A DNA stretch of 32,995 nucleotides from an uncultured Collinsella sp. (GTDB lineage Bacteria > Actinomycetota > Coriobacteriia > Coriobacteriales > Coriobacteriaceae): assembly GCA_900551015.1 (NCBI GenBank), contig URUI01000016.1, positions 1-32,995 of the forward strand, given 5' to 3'. Positions 22,476 through 30,763 of the stretch are shown one piece after another; the first letter of the stretch is position 1, and each line of letters starts with the position of its first letter. The position numbers were made by a program, and so were the translations under genes. The notes below the pieces were generated by a model, which saw only the letters and a list, made by a program, of their open reading frames with translations, did not search any database and was not told the DNA's origin.

Positions 22476-23783
22476 TTACTTGGTAGAAGGCTCTACTTTG
22501 TCGATGGCCCAGGTGGCTCCGAGACCGCCGGTGGTGTTGCGGCGGATGCGCACGGTGACTTCGTGGCGCTCGCCGGCCTGCGTGTAGCGCAGGGGGAAGC
22601 TTGCGCGGTTTCGCGCGGCCTCGATGGTACCGCGCTCGCGGGCGATCCAGTAGTACTCGCCGACAATGCCGAGCGTGTCGGCGCCGTAGGGGAGATAGGT
22701 TGACAGCTGGTGCAGAAGCGGGCCGGGGCAGAAGACCTCGGTTGCGAAATCGACGGGGAAGTCCTCGGGGATGGCGGGCGCTGCAGGTACGGGGGTTGGG
22801 GCCGCTGCGGGTACCGAAGCCGGCGCCGGTGCGGGGATTTGGTTGCAAGCAGAGGCGGGCACGGATTCGATGACGGGTGCGGGCTCCAGCGTCGTTTTCG
22901 GCTTGATCGTGGAATCTGCGGGCTTCACGGTGACGGGCGCGTCTGCAACTGCAGTTTCAACCTCAACCTGCGTCGCGTTCTCGTTCTCGACGCTCGACTT
23001 TGCCTCGATGGGCGTGGATGCCATGGTGGTGATGCCGGCGTTTGCGTTCTCGGGGTCATAGACGACCGTGAGTGAGATGGCAGGCTGCGGTGCCTCGGGC
23101 TCCGATGCCACCTCGGTAGCGTCTTGTTTTGCGGGCTTTTCGGGCTGATCGTCCTCAGCCTCGTCGCCAAAGACATCGCTGTTTTGGAACGCAGGCGTTT
23201 CAGGTTGGTTAGTGGCTTCTTCGATTGTCGGCTTGGGAGCCTCGTTGAGCTCCGCGGTGGCTTCCTGCTCGGATATGACTATGGGATCGGTTGTGGCGGC
23301 GATTTCGGTTTCGGCTTCTGCTGCTACCTCAATAGCGATTTCGATCTCTGCCTCGGGCTCGGGTTCCGGCACGGCTTCAACCATGGTTTCTGGCTCGGGA
23401 CGCTTAACGTGCTTGGGACGCACGGCCTTGAGGTCCTTCTCGCCGCGCTTTTTCTTTTTATAGGACTGCTTGGCTCCCTTGGCAGCCTTGGGCTTGTCCT
23501 CGCCTTTGGCAAGGGCGGCATCCCAGACCTCGTTGGCGATGACGGTGGCATACAGGCGACCGCCCTTAAAGACGGTCAGCTTAATGCAGTCGTCGAGCTC
23601 CTCGAGCAGCTCGCGCGTGGACTCAAAGCCCAGGTCATAAGCGGCCATGTCGTCGTCGGCGAGTGCCTCCTCGACCTGCGTCATAAACGTTTGCTTGCCG
23701 CACCCAATCGCGTCGCGCAGCAGGCGATACAGATAGATGTGATTGCCCAGCGATAGCGTGGGCCTAACTATTGTCTTGCTCAT
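22476..23783 (-). CDS. Uncharacterised protein with N-terminal winged-helix-like domain and long acidic/proline-rich linker
   Basis: I do not recognise a named family. Three parts of the 435-aa product can be seen. Residues 1-100 form a compact, helix-rich domain (LGNHIYLYRLLRDAIG, YDLGFESTRELLEELDDCIKLTVFKGGRLYATV) that resembles an OST-HTH/LOTUS-type winged helix; this is a weak pattern match. A basic patch (KKKKRGEKDLKAVRPKHVKR) follows. Residues about 140-345 are low-complexity, rich in Glu, Pro, Ala, Thr and Val, probably disordered. The last 90 residues (FCPGPLLHQLSTYLPYGADT, GEYYWIARERGTIEAAR, TVRIRRNTTGG) form a second compact domain. No signal peptide or membrane segment is seen. The ATG at 23783 follows AGGAG; a longer frame upstream lacks one. 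Confidence 0.75.
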   Translation of the reverse strand: MSKTIVRPTLSLGNHIYLYRLLRDAIGCGKQTFMTQVEEALADDDMAAYDLGFESTRELLEELDDCIKLTVFKGGRLYATVIANEVWDAALAKGEDKPKAAKGAKQSYKKKKRGEKDLKAVRPKHVKRPEPETMVEAVPEPEPEAEIEIAIEVAAEAETEIAATTDPIVISEQEATAELNEAPKPTIEEATNQPETPAFQNSDVFGDEAEDDQPEKPAKQDATEVASEPEAPQPAISLTVVYDPENANAGITTMASTPIEAKSSVENENATQVEVETAVADAPVTVKPADSTIKPKTTLEPAPVIESVPASACNQIPAPAPASVPAAAPTPVPAAPAIPEDFPVDFATEVFCPGPLLHQLSTYLPYGADTLGIVGEYYWIARERGTIEAARNRASFPLRYTQAGERHEVTVRIRRNTTGGLGATWAIDKVEPSTK

Positions 23784-23854
23784 GGCAAATCTCCTCTTTA
23801 CACACCAAAGCATCTTACCGTCGCGCGGGGCTTGCCATCTCGTCGCCCAAGGCA

Positions 23855-23887
23855 AACGGGCGCGACCGTTGCCGGTTCGCGCCCGTT
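23855..23887 (-). terminator. Terminator of the minus-strand membrane protein gene
   Basis: AACGGGCGCGACCG and CGGTTCGCGCCCGTT form a long stem with one bulged base and a TTGC loop. Reading the minus strand it is followed only by TTTGCC, a weak T-run. Confidence 0.65.
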
Positions 23888-23921
23888 ATGCAGGTCGGTT
23901 ATCTATGAGAGACAAACGTGC

Positions 23922-24866
23922 TTAGTTGCCCGATGCCGTGTCTTGGCTCGAGCTGTCAGATGCCGTGCCGGAAGCGGTTCCGCTCGAGCTGTTGGTGTTG
24001 CTATTGTCGGTAGACCCCGTGCCCGATGCATTGCCGCTCGTCTGGTCGCCCGTGCTCGGTTGAGAGCCGTCAGTCGTTTGGCTTGAGTCAGTCGTGCCGG
24101 ATTGCGTGCCGCTGTTGTTCGCAGAGGAATCGACGCCCTGCGATTGATCGGGGGTGTTCGATGACGAGTCGGTGGATGAGGAGTTGCCCTGCGAGTCGTC
24201 CTGCTGGCTTTGCGATTGACCGGTGCTATCTGCGTCGTGCTCGGTCGTGCGCGACGAAAGGATCGGCTCGGGACGCTCGCCCAGACCCTCGCCGGCGGTG
24301 GTGATAAGGATGGCGCCAGCGCAGGCGATGACCGCGACGATGGCGATGGCGATCGAGAAGACGATGACCTTCTTTTGCGTCTGGCTGCGCTCTGCCGCCG
24401 CCTTGGCGCGCAGGCTGTTGGGGGCGACGCGCGCCGTGGTCGCGCGCCCCGCAATCTGGCGCATCTCCTGCGTAGTCGCGGCGCCGCCCAGGTGCTCCTC
24501 GGCATTAAATTCAACGGGCTCATAGGCGCCGGCGGGGTAGTCGACGTCGGGGTGCGTGCCTTTGAGGGCTTTGGCGCTGGCAGAGATAAAGTGGCGGTAG
24601 ACCTGCGAGGACACAACGGTGATGACCGAGCTCACGGCGGCACCAATTACTGAACCCGCGATACCGATCTTGGAAGCAAGCGCGACGCTCGTGGCGGCGG
24701 CTGCGGCGCCGGCGATGATCTGGGGAATGGAAATGTCGTCGAACAGGCCCTTTTTGGGCGCGATGGCCATGGTCTGTCCGATGGAATGGTTTTCGTGAAC
24801 GCCGTTGTTGAGCGCGGCCGGTGTCATGACGCGCGTACGCGGCGCGTCGGTGTACTTGGTTGTCAT
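23922..24866 (-). CDS. Uncharacterised membrane-anchored protein with Ser/Thr/Gln-rich tail
   Basis: No family is recognised. The 314-aa product begins with a polar N-terminus. Next comes a hydrophobic Ala/Gly/Val-rich stretch (residues about 43-85, starting IPQIIAGAAAAATSVALASK), a cytoplasmic-looking middle with basic residues, and a clear transmembrane helix (KKVIVFSIAIAIVAVIACAG, near residue 175). The last ~120 residues are almost wholly Ser, Thr, Gly, Asn, Gln and Asp, which looks like an extracellular, possibly wall-spanning, disordered segment. There is no LPxTG motif. The ATG at 24866 follows GGGAGGG. It is divergent from nadE. Confidence 0.75.
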   Translation of the reverse strand: MTTKYTDAPRTRVMTPAALNNGVHENHSIGQTMAIAPKKGLFDDISIPQIIAGAAAAATSVALASKIGIAGSVIGAAVSSVITVVSSQVYRHFISASAKALKGTHPDVDYPAGAYEPVEFNAEEHLGGAATTQEMRQIAGRATTARVAPNSLRAKAAAERSQTQKKVIVFSIAIAIVAVIACAGAILITTAGEGLGERPEPILSSRTTEHDADSTGQSQSQQDDSQGNSSSTDSSSNTPDQSQGVDSSANNSGTQSGTTDSSQTTDGSQPSTGDQTSGNASGTGSTDNSNTNSSSGTASGTASDSSSQDTASGN

Positions 24867-25069
24867 ACGGGGCCCTCCCGGTGTAAGTCTGCTTCGTTTC
24901 ATGTAGCCATCAGAGTACCCACCAGATGTGAATCGTACGTGACATTTAACAGATACCATCAACTCATCAATAGCTCACCAAGTTGGTGGGATGCGGTTAC
25001 ACCCGGCGGTTGAACTACAATAGGGTTTGCTAATTGTTGTGAATGGCGTCTACGCACGGGAGCATTCTT

Positions 25070-27049
25070 ATGAATCTTCACCTTTCTCAGTCTGATGGCT
25101 TTTTGCGTGTGGCGGCGGCCTCGCCCAAGATTCGCGTTGCCGATGTCGAGGGCAATGCCGAGGTTGCGCTGGCGGCTGTTCGCGATGCTGCCGAGCGTGG
25201 CGTCCGTGCGCTGGTGCTGCCCGAGCTTAACCTGTGCGGCTATACCGCGGCCGACCTGTTCCATAATCGCACGCTGCTGCATGCCTGCGAGGCTGCTCTG
25301 GTGCATATACTCGACGAGACTCGTGAGCTGCCGATCGTCTTTACCGTCGGTCTTCCCGTTGCGGTTGCCGAGAATATCTACAACTGCGCCGCCGTGTGCT
25401 GTGCGGGCGAGCTTTTGGGCCTCACGGCCAAGAAGTATCTGCCCAACTATGGCGAGTTCTATGAGCGCCGTTGGTTTGCTCCGGCACCTGCGGATCCCGT
25501 GTGGGTTGAATTTGCCGGTCAGGGTCCGGTCCCGCTGGGTTCGGGGCTTGTCTACCGTTGCTGTGATGAGGGCGCCGAGGATTTGGTACTCGGTATTGAG
25601 GTCTGTGAGGACCTGTGGGTGCCGGCACCCCCTTCGACCGAGATGGCGCTTGCCGGTGCGACGGTGATTCTCAACCCGTCGGCCTCGGACGAGATTATCG
25701 GTAAGGCAGATTACCGCCGCAGCCTTATCTCTAACCAAAGCGCGCGCCTGTACTGCGCCTATGCCTACGCAGACGCGAGTGAGGGCGAGTCCACGACCGA
25801 CATGGTCTTTGCGGGGGAGAACCTCGTCTACGAAAACGGCTCCAAGCTCGCCGCGACCAAACTGCTTACCTGTGATATGGCCGTCGCCGACGTTGACCTT
25901 GACCGCCTGGTTGCCGAACGCCGTCGCTCGACGACGTGGACGCGCACCGACGATGCTCCGGAGCCCACGACCGTTGAGTTTTCGTTTGAGGGCGTGCTGG
26001 CCGAAGAACCTGTCCTGCGCGATGCCTGCGATATCGACCGCGTCTTCCCCCGCGCGCCCTTCGTGCCTGCCGACCATGGTGACCTGGCTGAGCGCTGCGA
26101 GACCATCCTCGACCTGCAGACCGCGGGCCTCAAGACCCGCCTTGCCCATACGGGTACCAAGGCGGCCGTCATCGGCCTTTCCGGCGGCCTCGATTCCACG
26201 CTGGCGCTCCTCGTGACCGTGCGTGCGTTCGACGCCTTGGGCCTGCCGCGCACCGGTATCACGGCCGTGTCCATGCCCGGCTTTGGCACGACGCATCGCA
26301 CTAAGTCGAATGCCGAGTCGCTCGCTCGCGACCTAGGCGTGAGTTTCCGCGAAGTCTCGATCCATGCAGCTGTGGAGCAGCATTTTAAGGACATCGAGCA
26401 CGATCCGGCCGTGCAGGACGTGACTTACGAGAACAGCCAGGCCCGCGAGCGTACGCAGATTCTGATGGATCTGGCCAATCAGGCTGGCGGTTTTGTCATC
26501 GGCACGGGCGACCTGTCGGAGCTGGCGCTCGGCTGGGCTACCTATAACGGCGACCACATGAGCATGTACGCCGTCAACGCGAGCGTGCCCAAGACGCTTG
26601 TGCGCCATCTGGTGCGCTATGCCGCTGATGTTTTTGGCGGGCGTATTGCCGAGGTCTTGCTCGATATCCTCGATACGCCGGTGTCCCCCGAGCTTCTGCC
26701 GCCCACGGGCGACGGCGAGATTGCGCAGAAGACTGAGGATTTGGTGGGCCCGTACGAGCTGCACGACTACTTCCTCTACTACCTGCTGCGTTTTGGCTTT
26801 GAGCCGGGCAAGATCTACCGCATGGCACTCAAGAGCTTCGAGGGCGTCTACGACGTCAAGACCGTTCACACGTGGTTGCGTACGTTCTATCGTCGCTTCT
26901 TTGCCCAGCAGTTTAAGCGCAGCTGCCTGCCCGATGGTCCCAAGGTGGGCTCGGTGACGCTCAGCCCGCGCGGCGATTGGCGTATGCCGAGTGACGCTAG
27001 CTCGCGTCTGTGGCTTGCGCAGATCGACGCGCTCAATCCAGTTGACTAA
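25070..27049 (+). CDS. nadE: Glutamine-dependent NAD+ synthase
   Basis: A 659-aa cytosolic enzyme forming NAD+ from nicotinate adenine dinucleotide, with ammonia taken from glutamine. The N-terminal nitrilase-like glutaminase domain has its catalytic triad: Glu in LVLPELNLCGY (about residue 50), Lys in LTAKKYLPNYGEFYERRWF (about 120) and Cys in GIEVCEDLW (about 178). The C-terminal synthetase starts with the PP-loop GLSGGLDST near 368, then VSMPGFGTTHRTKSNA and GTGDLSELALGWATYNGDHM. Length matches two-domain bacterial NadE. The ATG at 25070 follows GGGAG. A TACAAT at 25016-25021 may be the -10 box, but no good -35 is seen. Confidence 0.95.
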   Translation: MNLHLSQSDGFLRVAAASPKIRVADVEGNAEVALAAVRDAAERGVRALVLPELNLCGYTAADLFHNRTLLHACEAALVHILDETRELPIVFTVGLPVAVAENIYNCAAVCCAGELLGLTAKKYLPNYGEFYERRWFAPAPADPVWVEFAGQGPVPLGSGLVYRCCDEGAEDLVLGIEVCEDLWVPAPPSTEMALAGATVILNPSASDEIIGKADYRRSLISNQSARLYCAYAYADASEGESTTDMVFAGENLVYENGSKLAATKLLTCDMAVADVDLDRLVAERRRSTTWTRTDDAPEPTTVEFSFEGVLAEEPVLRDACDIDRVFPRAPFVPADHGDLAERCETILDLQTAGLKTRLAHTGTKAAVIGLSGGLDSTLALLVTVRAFDALGLPRTGITAVSMPGFGTTHRTKSNAESLARDLGVSFREVSIHAAVEQHFKDIEHDPAVQDVTYENSQARERTQILMDLANQAGGFVIGTGDLSELALGWATYNGDHMSMYAVNASVPKTLVRHLVRYAADVFGGRIAEVLLDILDTPVSPELLPPTGDGEIAQKTEDLVGPYELHDYFLYYLLRFGFEPGKIYRMALKSFEGVYDVKTVHTWLRTFYRRFFAQQFKRSCLPDGPKVGSVTLSPRGDWRMPSDASSRLWLAQIDALNPVD

Positions 27050-27117
27050 GGTTGGCTAAATTGAACCAATACGGGGGTTGCAAGCGTTACACTTTTGCAA
27101 TCTGATGGCCCGTATCG

Positions 27118-27149
27118 CGCGGCGCTCTTGTCGGAGCGCCGCGTTTTTT
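27118..27149 (+). terminator. Terminator hairpin between nadE and the aminotransferase gene
   Basis: A perfect 10-bp stem, CGCGGCGCTC with GAGCGCCGCG, a 6-nt loop and TTTTTT. It lies 18 bases before the next start codon. TTGCAA (27078) and TCTGAT (27101), 17 bp apart, may be a promoter that places the hairpin in the leader of the aminotransferase mRNA. Confidence 0.85.
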
Positions 27150-27167
27150 ATATCGAAAGGTGGCACC

Positions 27168-28331
27168 ATGCAGGCATCGCAGCGTCTCGACCGCTTTGGC
27201 GCGGAGGTCTTCGCCTCGCTCAACAACAAGCTTCTCGCGCTGAAGGCTCAGGGCAAGACCATTTACAACATGAGCGTGGGCACGCCCGACTTTAAGCCGT
27301 ACGACCACGTGGTCGAGGCGCTCACGCAGGCAGCCCAAGATCCCGAGATGTGGAAGTATGCCCTGCGCGACCTGCCCGAACTCAAGCAGGCCGTGTGCGA
27401 TTACTATGAGCGTCGCTTTGGCGTTTCGGGCATTACGCCGTCCATGGTGCAGTCGTGCAACGGCACGCAGGAGGGGGTGGGCCATTTGGGGCTTGCCCTG
27501 CTCGATCCGGGTGACACCATTTTGGTTCCCGATCCGTGTTACCCGGTCTTTGAGGCGGGTGCCAAGATCGCCGATGCCAAGCTCGAATACTATCCGCTGG
27601 TTGCCGAGCACAATTACCTGCCCTATGTGGCGGGTATCGATCCCGAGGTGGCCGATCGTGCCAAGTATATGATCGTGTCGCTGCCCGCGAACCCGGTCGG
27701 CTCGGTGGGCACTCCCGAGGTCTACGAGGAGATCATCGCTTTCGCCCGCGAGCACGACCTGCTCATCGTCCATGACAACGCGTACTCCGACATCGTGTTC
27801 GACGGCGAGCCGGGCGGCAGCTTCTTGCAGTATCCCGGCGCGCTCGAGGTGGGCGTTGAGTTCTTCTCGCTCTCCAAGTCGTTTAACGTCACCGGTGCGC
27901 GTATCGGCTTTTTGGTCGGCCGCGAGGATGTGGTCTCGGCCTTTGCCAAGCTGCGCGGCCAGATCGACTTTGGTATGTTCTTCCCGATCCAGAAGGCCGC
28001 CATCGCTTGCTTGAACGGTCCGCGCGATGAGGTCGAGGCGCAGCGTCTGAAGTACCAGGAGCGCCGCGATGCCCTGTGCGACGGTCTTGAGGGCCTGGGC
28101 TGGGAGCGTCCAAACGCGCATGGCTCTATGTTTGTGTGGGCCAAGCTTCCCGGTGGTCGCACCGATTCCATGGCGTTTTGCGAGGAGCTCATGGAGAAGG
28201 CCGGCGTTGTGGTGACGCCGGGCGCGAGCTTTGGTCCTTCGGGCGAGGGACACGTGCGCATGGCGCTGGTCCTGCCGCCCGACCAGATTGCTTTGGCTGT
28301 CGAGGCCATTCGCGAGGCGGGCCTGTATTAG
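27168..28331 (+). CDS. Class I/II pyridoxal-phosphate aminotransferase (LL-diaminopimelate aminotransferase-like)
   Basis: A 387-aa fold-type I aminotransferase. NMSVGTPDFKPYDHVVEAL, MVQSCNGTQEGVGHLGLALLDPGD (shown in part), PDPCYPVFEAGAK, SLPANPVGSVG, HDNAYSDIVFDG and SLSKSFNVTGARIGFLVG are visible. The Schiff-base Lys is in SLSKSFN, near residue 237. The closest resemblance is to DapL-type and related broad aminotransferases. DapL would make LL-diaminopimelate for lysine and peptidoglycan. A dapH fragment at 32120 suggests an acetylase route in the same genome, so the DapL role is not assured. The ATG at 27168 follows GAAAGG. Confidence 0.85.
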   Translation: MQASQRLDRFGAEVFASLNNKLLALKAQGKTIYNMSVGTPDFKPYDHVVEALTQAAQDPEMWKYALRDLPELKQAVCDYYERRFGVSGITPSMVQSCNGTQEGVGHLGLALLDPGDTILVPDPCYPVFEAGAKIADAKLEYYPLVAEHNYLPYVAGIDPEVADRAKYMIVSLPANPVGSVGTPEVYEEIIAFAREHDLLIVHDNAYSDIVFDGEPGGSFLQYPGALEVGVEFFSLSKSFNVTGARIGFLVGREDVVSAFAKLRGQIDFGMFFPIQKAAIACLNGPRDEVEAQRLKYQERRDALCDGLEGLGWERPNAHGSMFVWAKLPGGRTDSMAFCEELMEKAGVVVTPGASFGPSGEGHVRMALVLPPDQIALAVEAIREAGLY

Positions 28332-28361
28332 AAAGGTATTTCGACTCGTCAATAGCTCGAA

Positions 28362-28407
28362 ACCGATTTCGTGCAGTTATTTTACGAATACTGCAAACAA
28401 TTTCGGT
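28362..28407. promoter_or_regulatory. Nested imperfect palindrome upstream of ldh
   Basis: TGCAGT (28372-28377) faces ACTGCA (28390-28395). Outside them ACCGA (28362-28366) faces TCGGT (28403-28407), nearly about the same centre. The dyad lies 125-170 bp before ldh, ahead of a CATAAT (28438-28443) that may be a -10 box. It could be a regulator site, but it does not resemble the Rex consensus. Confidence 0.3.
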
Positions 28408-28476
28408 AAACGGTCGATTTTTGGCTGCGAATAGGGGCATAATCAGAGTCCCGATTGGATGTATTGGGATTACGGC

Positions 28477-28509
28477 AAGCCGCTCGGGTCGTTCCCGGGC
28501 GGCTTGTTT
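28477..28509 (+). terminator. Terminator-like hairpin in the ldh leader
   Basis: AAGCCGCTCGGG pairs with CCCGGGCGGCTT (one G-T wobble), TCGTT loop, then GTTTG. It is 28 bases before the ldh start. A smaller hairpin (TCCCGAT with ATTGGGA) precedes it at about 28450-28470. It may end transcription from the aminotransferase gene or attenuate ldh. Confidence 0.65.
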
Positions 28510-28532
28510 GTGGAGAGAGATGGGAGTTTCTA

Positions 28533-29483
28533 ATGGTTAACGAGAAGAAGGTCGCTATTGTCGGCTGCGGTTTCGTCGGTTCGTCTTCGGCGTTCGCACT
28601 GATGCAGAGTGGTCTGTTCTCCGAGATGGTCCTCATCGACGTGGACAAGAACCGTGCCGAGGGTGAGGCCCTGGATATCGCGCACGGCATGACGTTTGCC
28701 GAGCCGATGAAGATCTACGCCGGCGATTATTCCGATGTCGCCGACGCCGCCATGATCGTCGTCACCGCTGGCGCTGCCCAGAAGCCCGGTGAGACCCGCC
28801 TGGACCTGGTCAACAAGAACGTAAACATCTTTAAGTCCATTATCCCCGAGATTAAGAAGTCCGGCTTCGACGGTATTCTGCTCATCGTCTCCAACCCGGT
28901 TGATGTTCTGACCTATGCTGCCATCAAGATGTCCGGCCTGCCCGAGGGCCATGTCATCGGCTCCGGCACCGTGCTCGACACTGGCCGTCTGCAGCAGATG
29001 CTTGGTGCCCACGTCGAGGTCGATCCGCGCGATGTTCAGGCCTACGTCATGGGTGAGCACGGCGACTCCGAGTTTGTCGCTTGGTCCAGCGCTCAGGTTG
29101 CCGGCGTTCCGCTGAACACCTTCTGCGAGCTTCACGGTCATCTGGAGCACGAGGCTGCCGAGAAGCGTATCGCCGAGGACGTCAAGAACTCCGCCTACAC
29201 CATCATCGAGAAGAAGCACGCTACCTACTATGGCGTTGCCATGGCCGTCAAGCGCATCTGCACTGCCGTCATGCGCGATGAGCAGACCGTCCTGCCTGTC
29301 TCCTCGCTCATGGTGGGCGAGTATGGCCTGTCCGATCTGGCCATCTCCATGCCGACCGTCGTCGGCCGCGATGGCGTCGTCTGCCGCGTCCCCGTGCCGC
29401 TGAACGATGACGAGCAGCATGAGCTCACCGCCTCCGCAAAGGCCCTCAAGGACATCATCGACAGCGTCGACTTCTCCTGCTAA
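28533..29483 (+). CDS. ldh: L-lactate dehydrogenase
   Basis: A 316-aa cytosolic NAD-dependent enzyme reducing pyruvate to L-lactate at the end of fermentation. AIVGCGFVGSSSAFAL is the dinucleotide loop. MVLIDVDKNRAEGEALD has the Asp that selects NAD over NADP. The active-site loop Arg is in KPGETRLDLV, the substrate-binding Arg in GTVLDTGRLQ, and the catalytic His in MGEHGDSE. These residues indicate lactate rather than malate dehydrogenase (Gln of PGETR replaced in MDH). The ATG at 28533 follows GGGAG. C-ending codon bias suggests strong expression. Confidence 0.95.
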   Translation: MVNEKKVAIVGCGFVGSSSAFALMQSGLFSEMVLIDVDKNRAEGEALDIAHGMTFAEPMKIYAGDYSDVADAAMIVVTAGAAQKPGETRLDLVNKNVNIFKSIIPEIKKSGFDGILLIVSNPVDVLTYAAIKMSGLPEGHVIGSGTVLDTGRLQQMLGAHVEVDPRDVQAYVMGEHGDSEFVAWSSAQVAGVPLNTFCELHGHLEHEAAEKRIAEDVKNSAYTIIEKKHATYYGVAMAVKRICTAVMRDEQTVLPVSSLMVGEYGLSDLAISMPTVVGRDGVVCRVPVPLNDDEQHELTASAKALKDIIDSVDFSC

Positions 29484-29514
29484 ATCAAGCTCGCTAGAGC
29501 GAAAAGCTACAATG

Positions 29515-29550
29515 AAGGCGTCCGAGCCCACACGGCCCGGGCGCCTTTTT
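29515..29550 (+). terminator. Terminator of ldh
   Basis: AAGGCGTCCGAGCC pairs with GGCCCGGGCGCCTT (one wobble, one mismatch), followed by a run of T. TACAAT at 29508-29513 lies directly before it and could be a -10 box for the next gene. Confidence 0.85.
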
Positions 29551-29580
29551 GGTGCAAAGTAACCTGACCCCAATGCAGCA
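29551..29580. repeat. 30-bp dispersed repeat, copy 1
   Basis: Starts GGTGCAAAGTAACCTG and matches 26 of 30 positions of the segment at 30764-30793 in the same orientation. The two lie on either side of the DUF2974-like gene. The core AACCTGnCCC is shared with the 81-bp elements at 1645 and 2367. Confidence 0.7.
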
Positions 29581-29597
29581 TAGTTGATGGGAGGGCC

Positions 29598-30758
29598 ATG
29601 TCGGATTTGCCAAATTTTTTGACCTATGCCCAGACGGCGTTTTATCCGTTTGAGGAGCAGCCGTTCTGTGCGGTGGATAGCCTGGTCTTTGCGTGGTTGT
29701 CCTATTTGCGTTTGCCGGGTGATATGGCGGAGCTGACGAACTGGCAGGGCCTAGACGTACGCGAGTTGCTGCGTGCCGAGTGCTACCGGGACATGATTGG
29801 TGACTTGTGGGACCCAGAGGGGAGCAGGGCCTTGTTGGAGGCCGTGGCAGCAAGCCCTCGTTACCGTGGCGTGCGCGTTTGCGGCTATCGTGCCGTGAGC
29901 GATGTGGTGGCGACAGAGCAGTTTGCAGCCATGGCGTTCCGGTTTCCGGCGGGGTTTAGTTATCTTTCCTTCCGGGGGACCGACAGTACGATTGTGGGCT
30001 GGAAAGAGGACTTTAACATGGCATTCCGGTGTCCTGTGCCGGCCCAGGAATCCGCGGCGCGTTATGTGGACGAGGCGGTGGATGCGATTGACGGGCCACT
30101 TTTGTGCGGAGGTCATTCCAAGGGTGGAAACCTTGCAGTGTACGGTGCAGCGATGTGTTCCGATGTCGCCCGTGAGCGAATTGAACGGGTGTATTCCCAT
30201 GATGGTCCGGGCTTCGTCGAGGAGTTTCTGAACGGCAACGCCTTTGCCGATCTTTCCGGTCGAATCGACAAGACGCTACCTCGGTCGTCGATCTTTGGCA
30301 TGATGTTCGAGACACAGGAGGACTATGCCATCGTTGAGAGCACCGAGTTCAGCCTGCTGCAGCATAATCCCTTTAGCTGGGTGGTTGATGGTCGCGACTT
30401 CGTGTACTGTGAGCGCCTGTCCGCCGGTGCTCGATACGTTGATGGCTCCATTCGCGAGATGTTGCTTGCAGTGTCACCTAGCGAGCGCGAGCGTTTTGTA
30501 GATGCGTTGTTCTCCGTGTTTGAGGCTACGGGTGCTGAGCGGTTTGCGGATATCGCCGGAAATCTGCGCGAGAGCCTGCCCGTGATGCTCCAGGCTGCGC
30601 AAGGCTTTGACGAGGATACGCGACGCTTTGTCTCGCAGACCATCGTGGCAATCCTTAAATGCGCACTGCTGCCCAAACGACCCCAGATCGACATGCCCGC
30701 TGCCGGCAAGAGTTTGGCAGAACAGCTCGAGGCTTGGCAGTCCGAGCTCCTGCGCTAA
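29598..30758 (+). CDS. DUF2974 (Mbeg1-like) alpha/beta-hydrolase
   Basis: A 386-aa lipase-fold protein of the DUF2974/Mbeg1-like family. The N-terminus NFLTYAQTAFYPFEEQPFCAVDSLV (shown in part) and SYLSFRGTDSTIVGWKEDF are typical of the family. LLCGGHSKGGNLAVYGA is the nucleophile elbow, with Ser174. HDGPGF and SLLQHNPFSW follow, where the acid and His of the triad are expected. There is no signal peptide, so it is probably cytosolic. Its substrate is unknown; related proteins are called lipases by fold only. The ATG follows GGGAGG. Direct 30-bp repeats lie on both sides of the gene. Confidence 0.85.
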   Translation: MSDLPNFLTYAQTAFYPFEEQPFCAVDSLVFAWLSYLRLPGDMAELTNWQGLDVRELLRAECYRDMIGDLWDPEGSRALLEAVAASPRYRGVRVCGYRAVSDVVATEQFAAMAFRFPAGFSYLSFRGTDSTIVGWKEDFNMAFRCPVPAQESAARYVDEAVDAIDGPLLCGGHSKGGNLAVYGAAMCSDVARERIERVYSHDGPGFVEEFLNGNAFADLSGRIDKTLPRSSIFGMMFETQEDYAIVESTEFSLLQHNPFSWVVDGRDFVYCERLSAGARYVDGSIREMLLAVSPSERERFVDALFSVFEATGAERFADIAGNLRESLPVMLQAAQGFDEDTRRFVSQTIVAILKCALLPKRPQIDMPAAGKSLAEQLEAWQSELLR

Positions 30759-30763
30759 CCATT

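Noticed and set aside
23124..23756. A plus-strand frame opposite the linker of the 22476-23783 gene, Gly/Phe-rich
   Set aside because: It arises from the repetitive Glu/Pro/Ala codons of the minus-strand linker and has no ribosome binding site.
24959..26296. A long minus-strand frame across nadE
   Set aside because: Shadow of the nadE coding frame, without recognisable motifs or ribosome binding site.
27087..28352. A 421-codon minus-strand frame across the aminotransferase gene
   Set aside because: Shadow frame. The plus strand shows the complete aminotransferase, including the Schiff-base Lys.
28438..28505. A known metabolite riboswitch in the ldh leader
   Set aside because: Only simple hairpins are seen; no conserved aptamer core was recognised.
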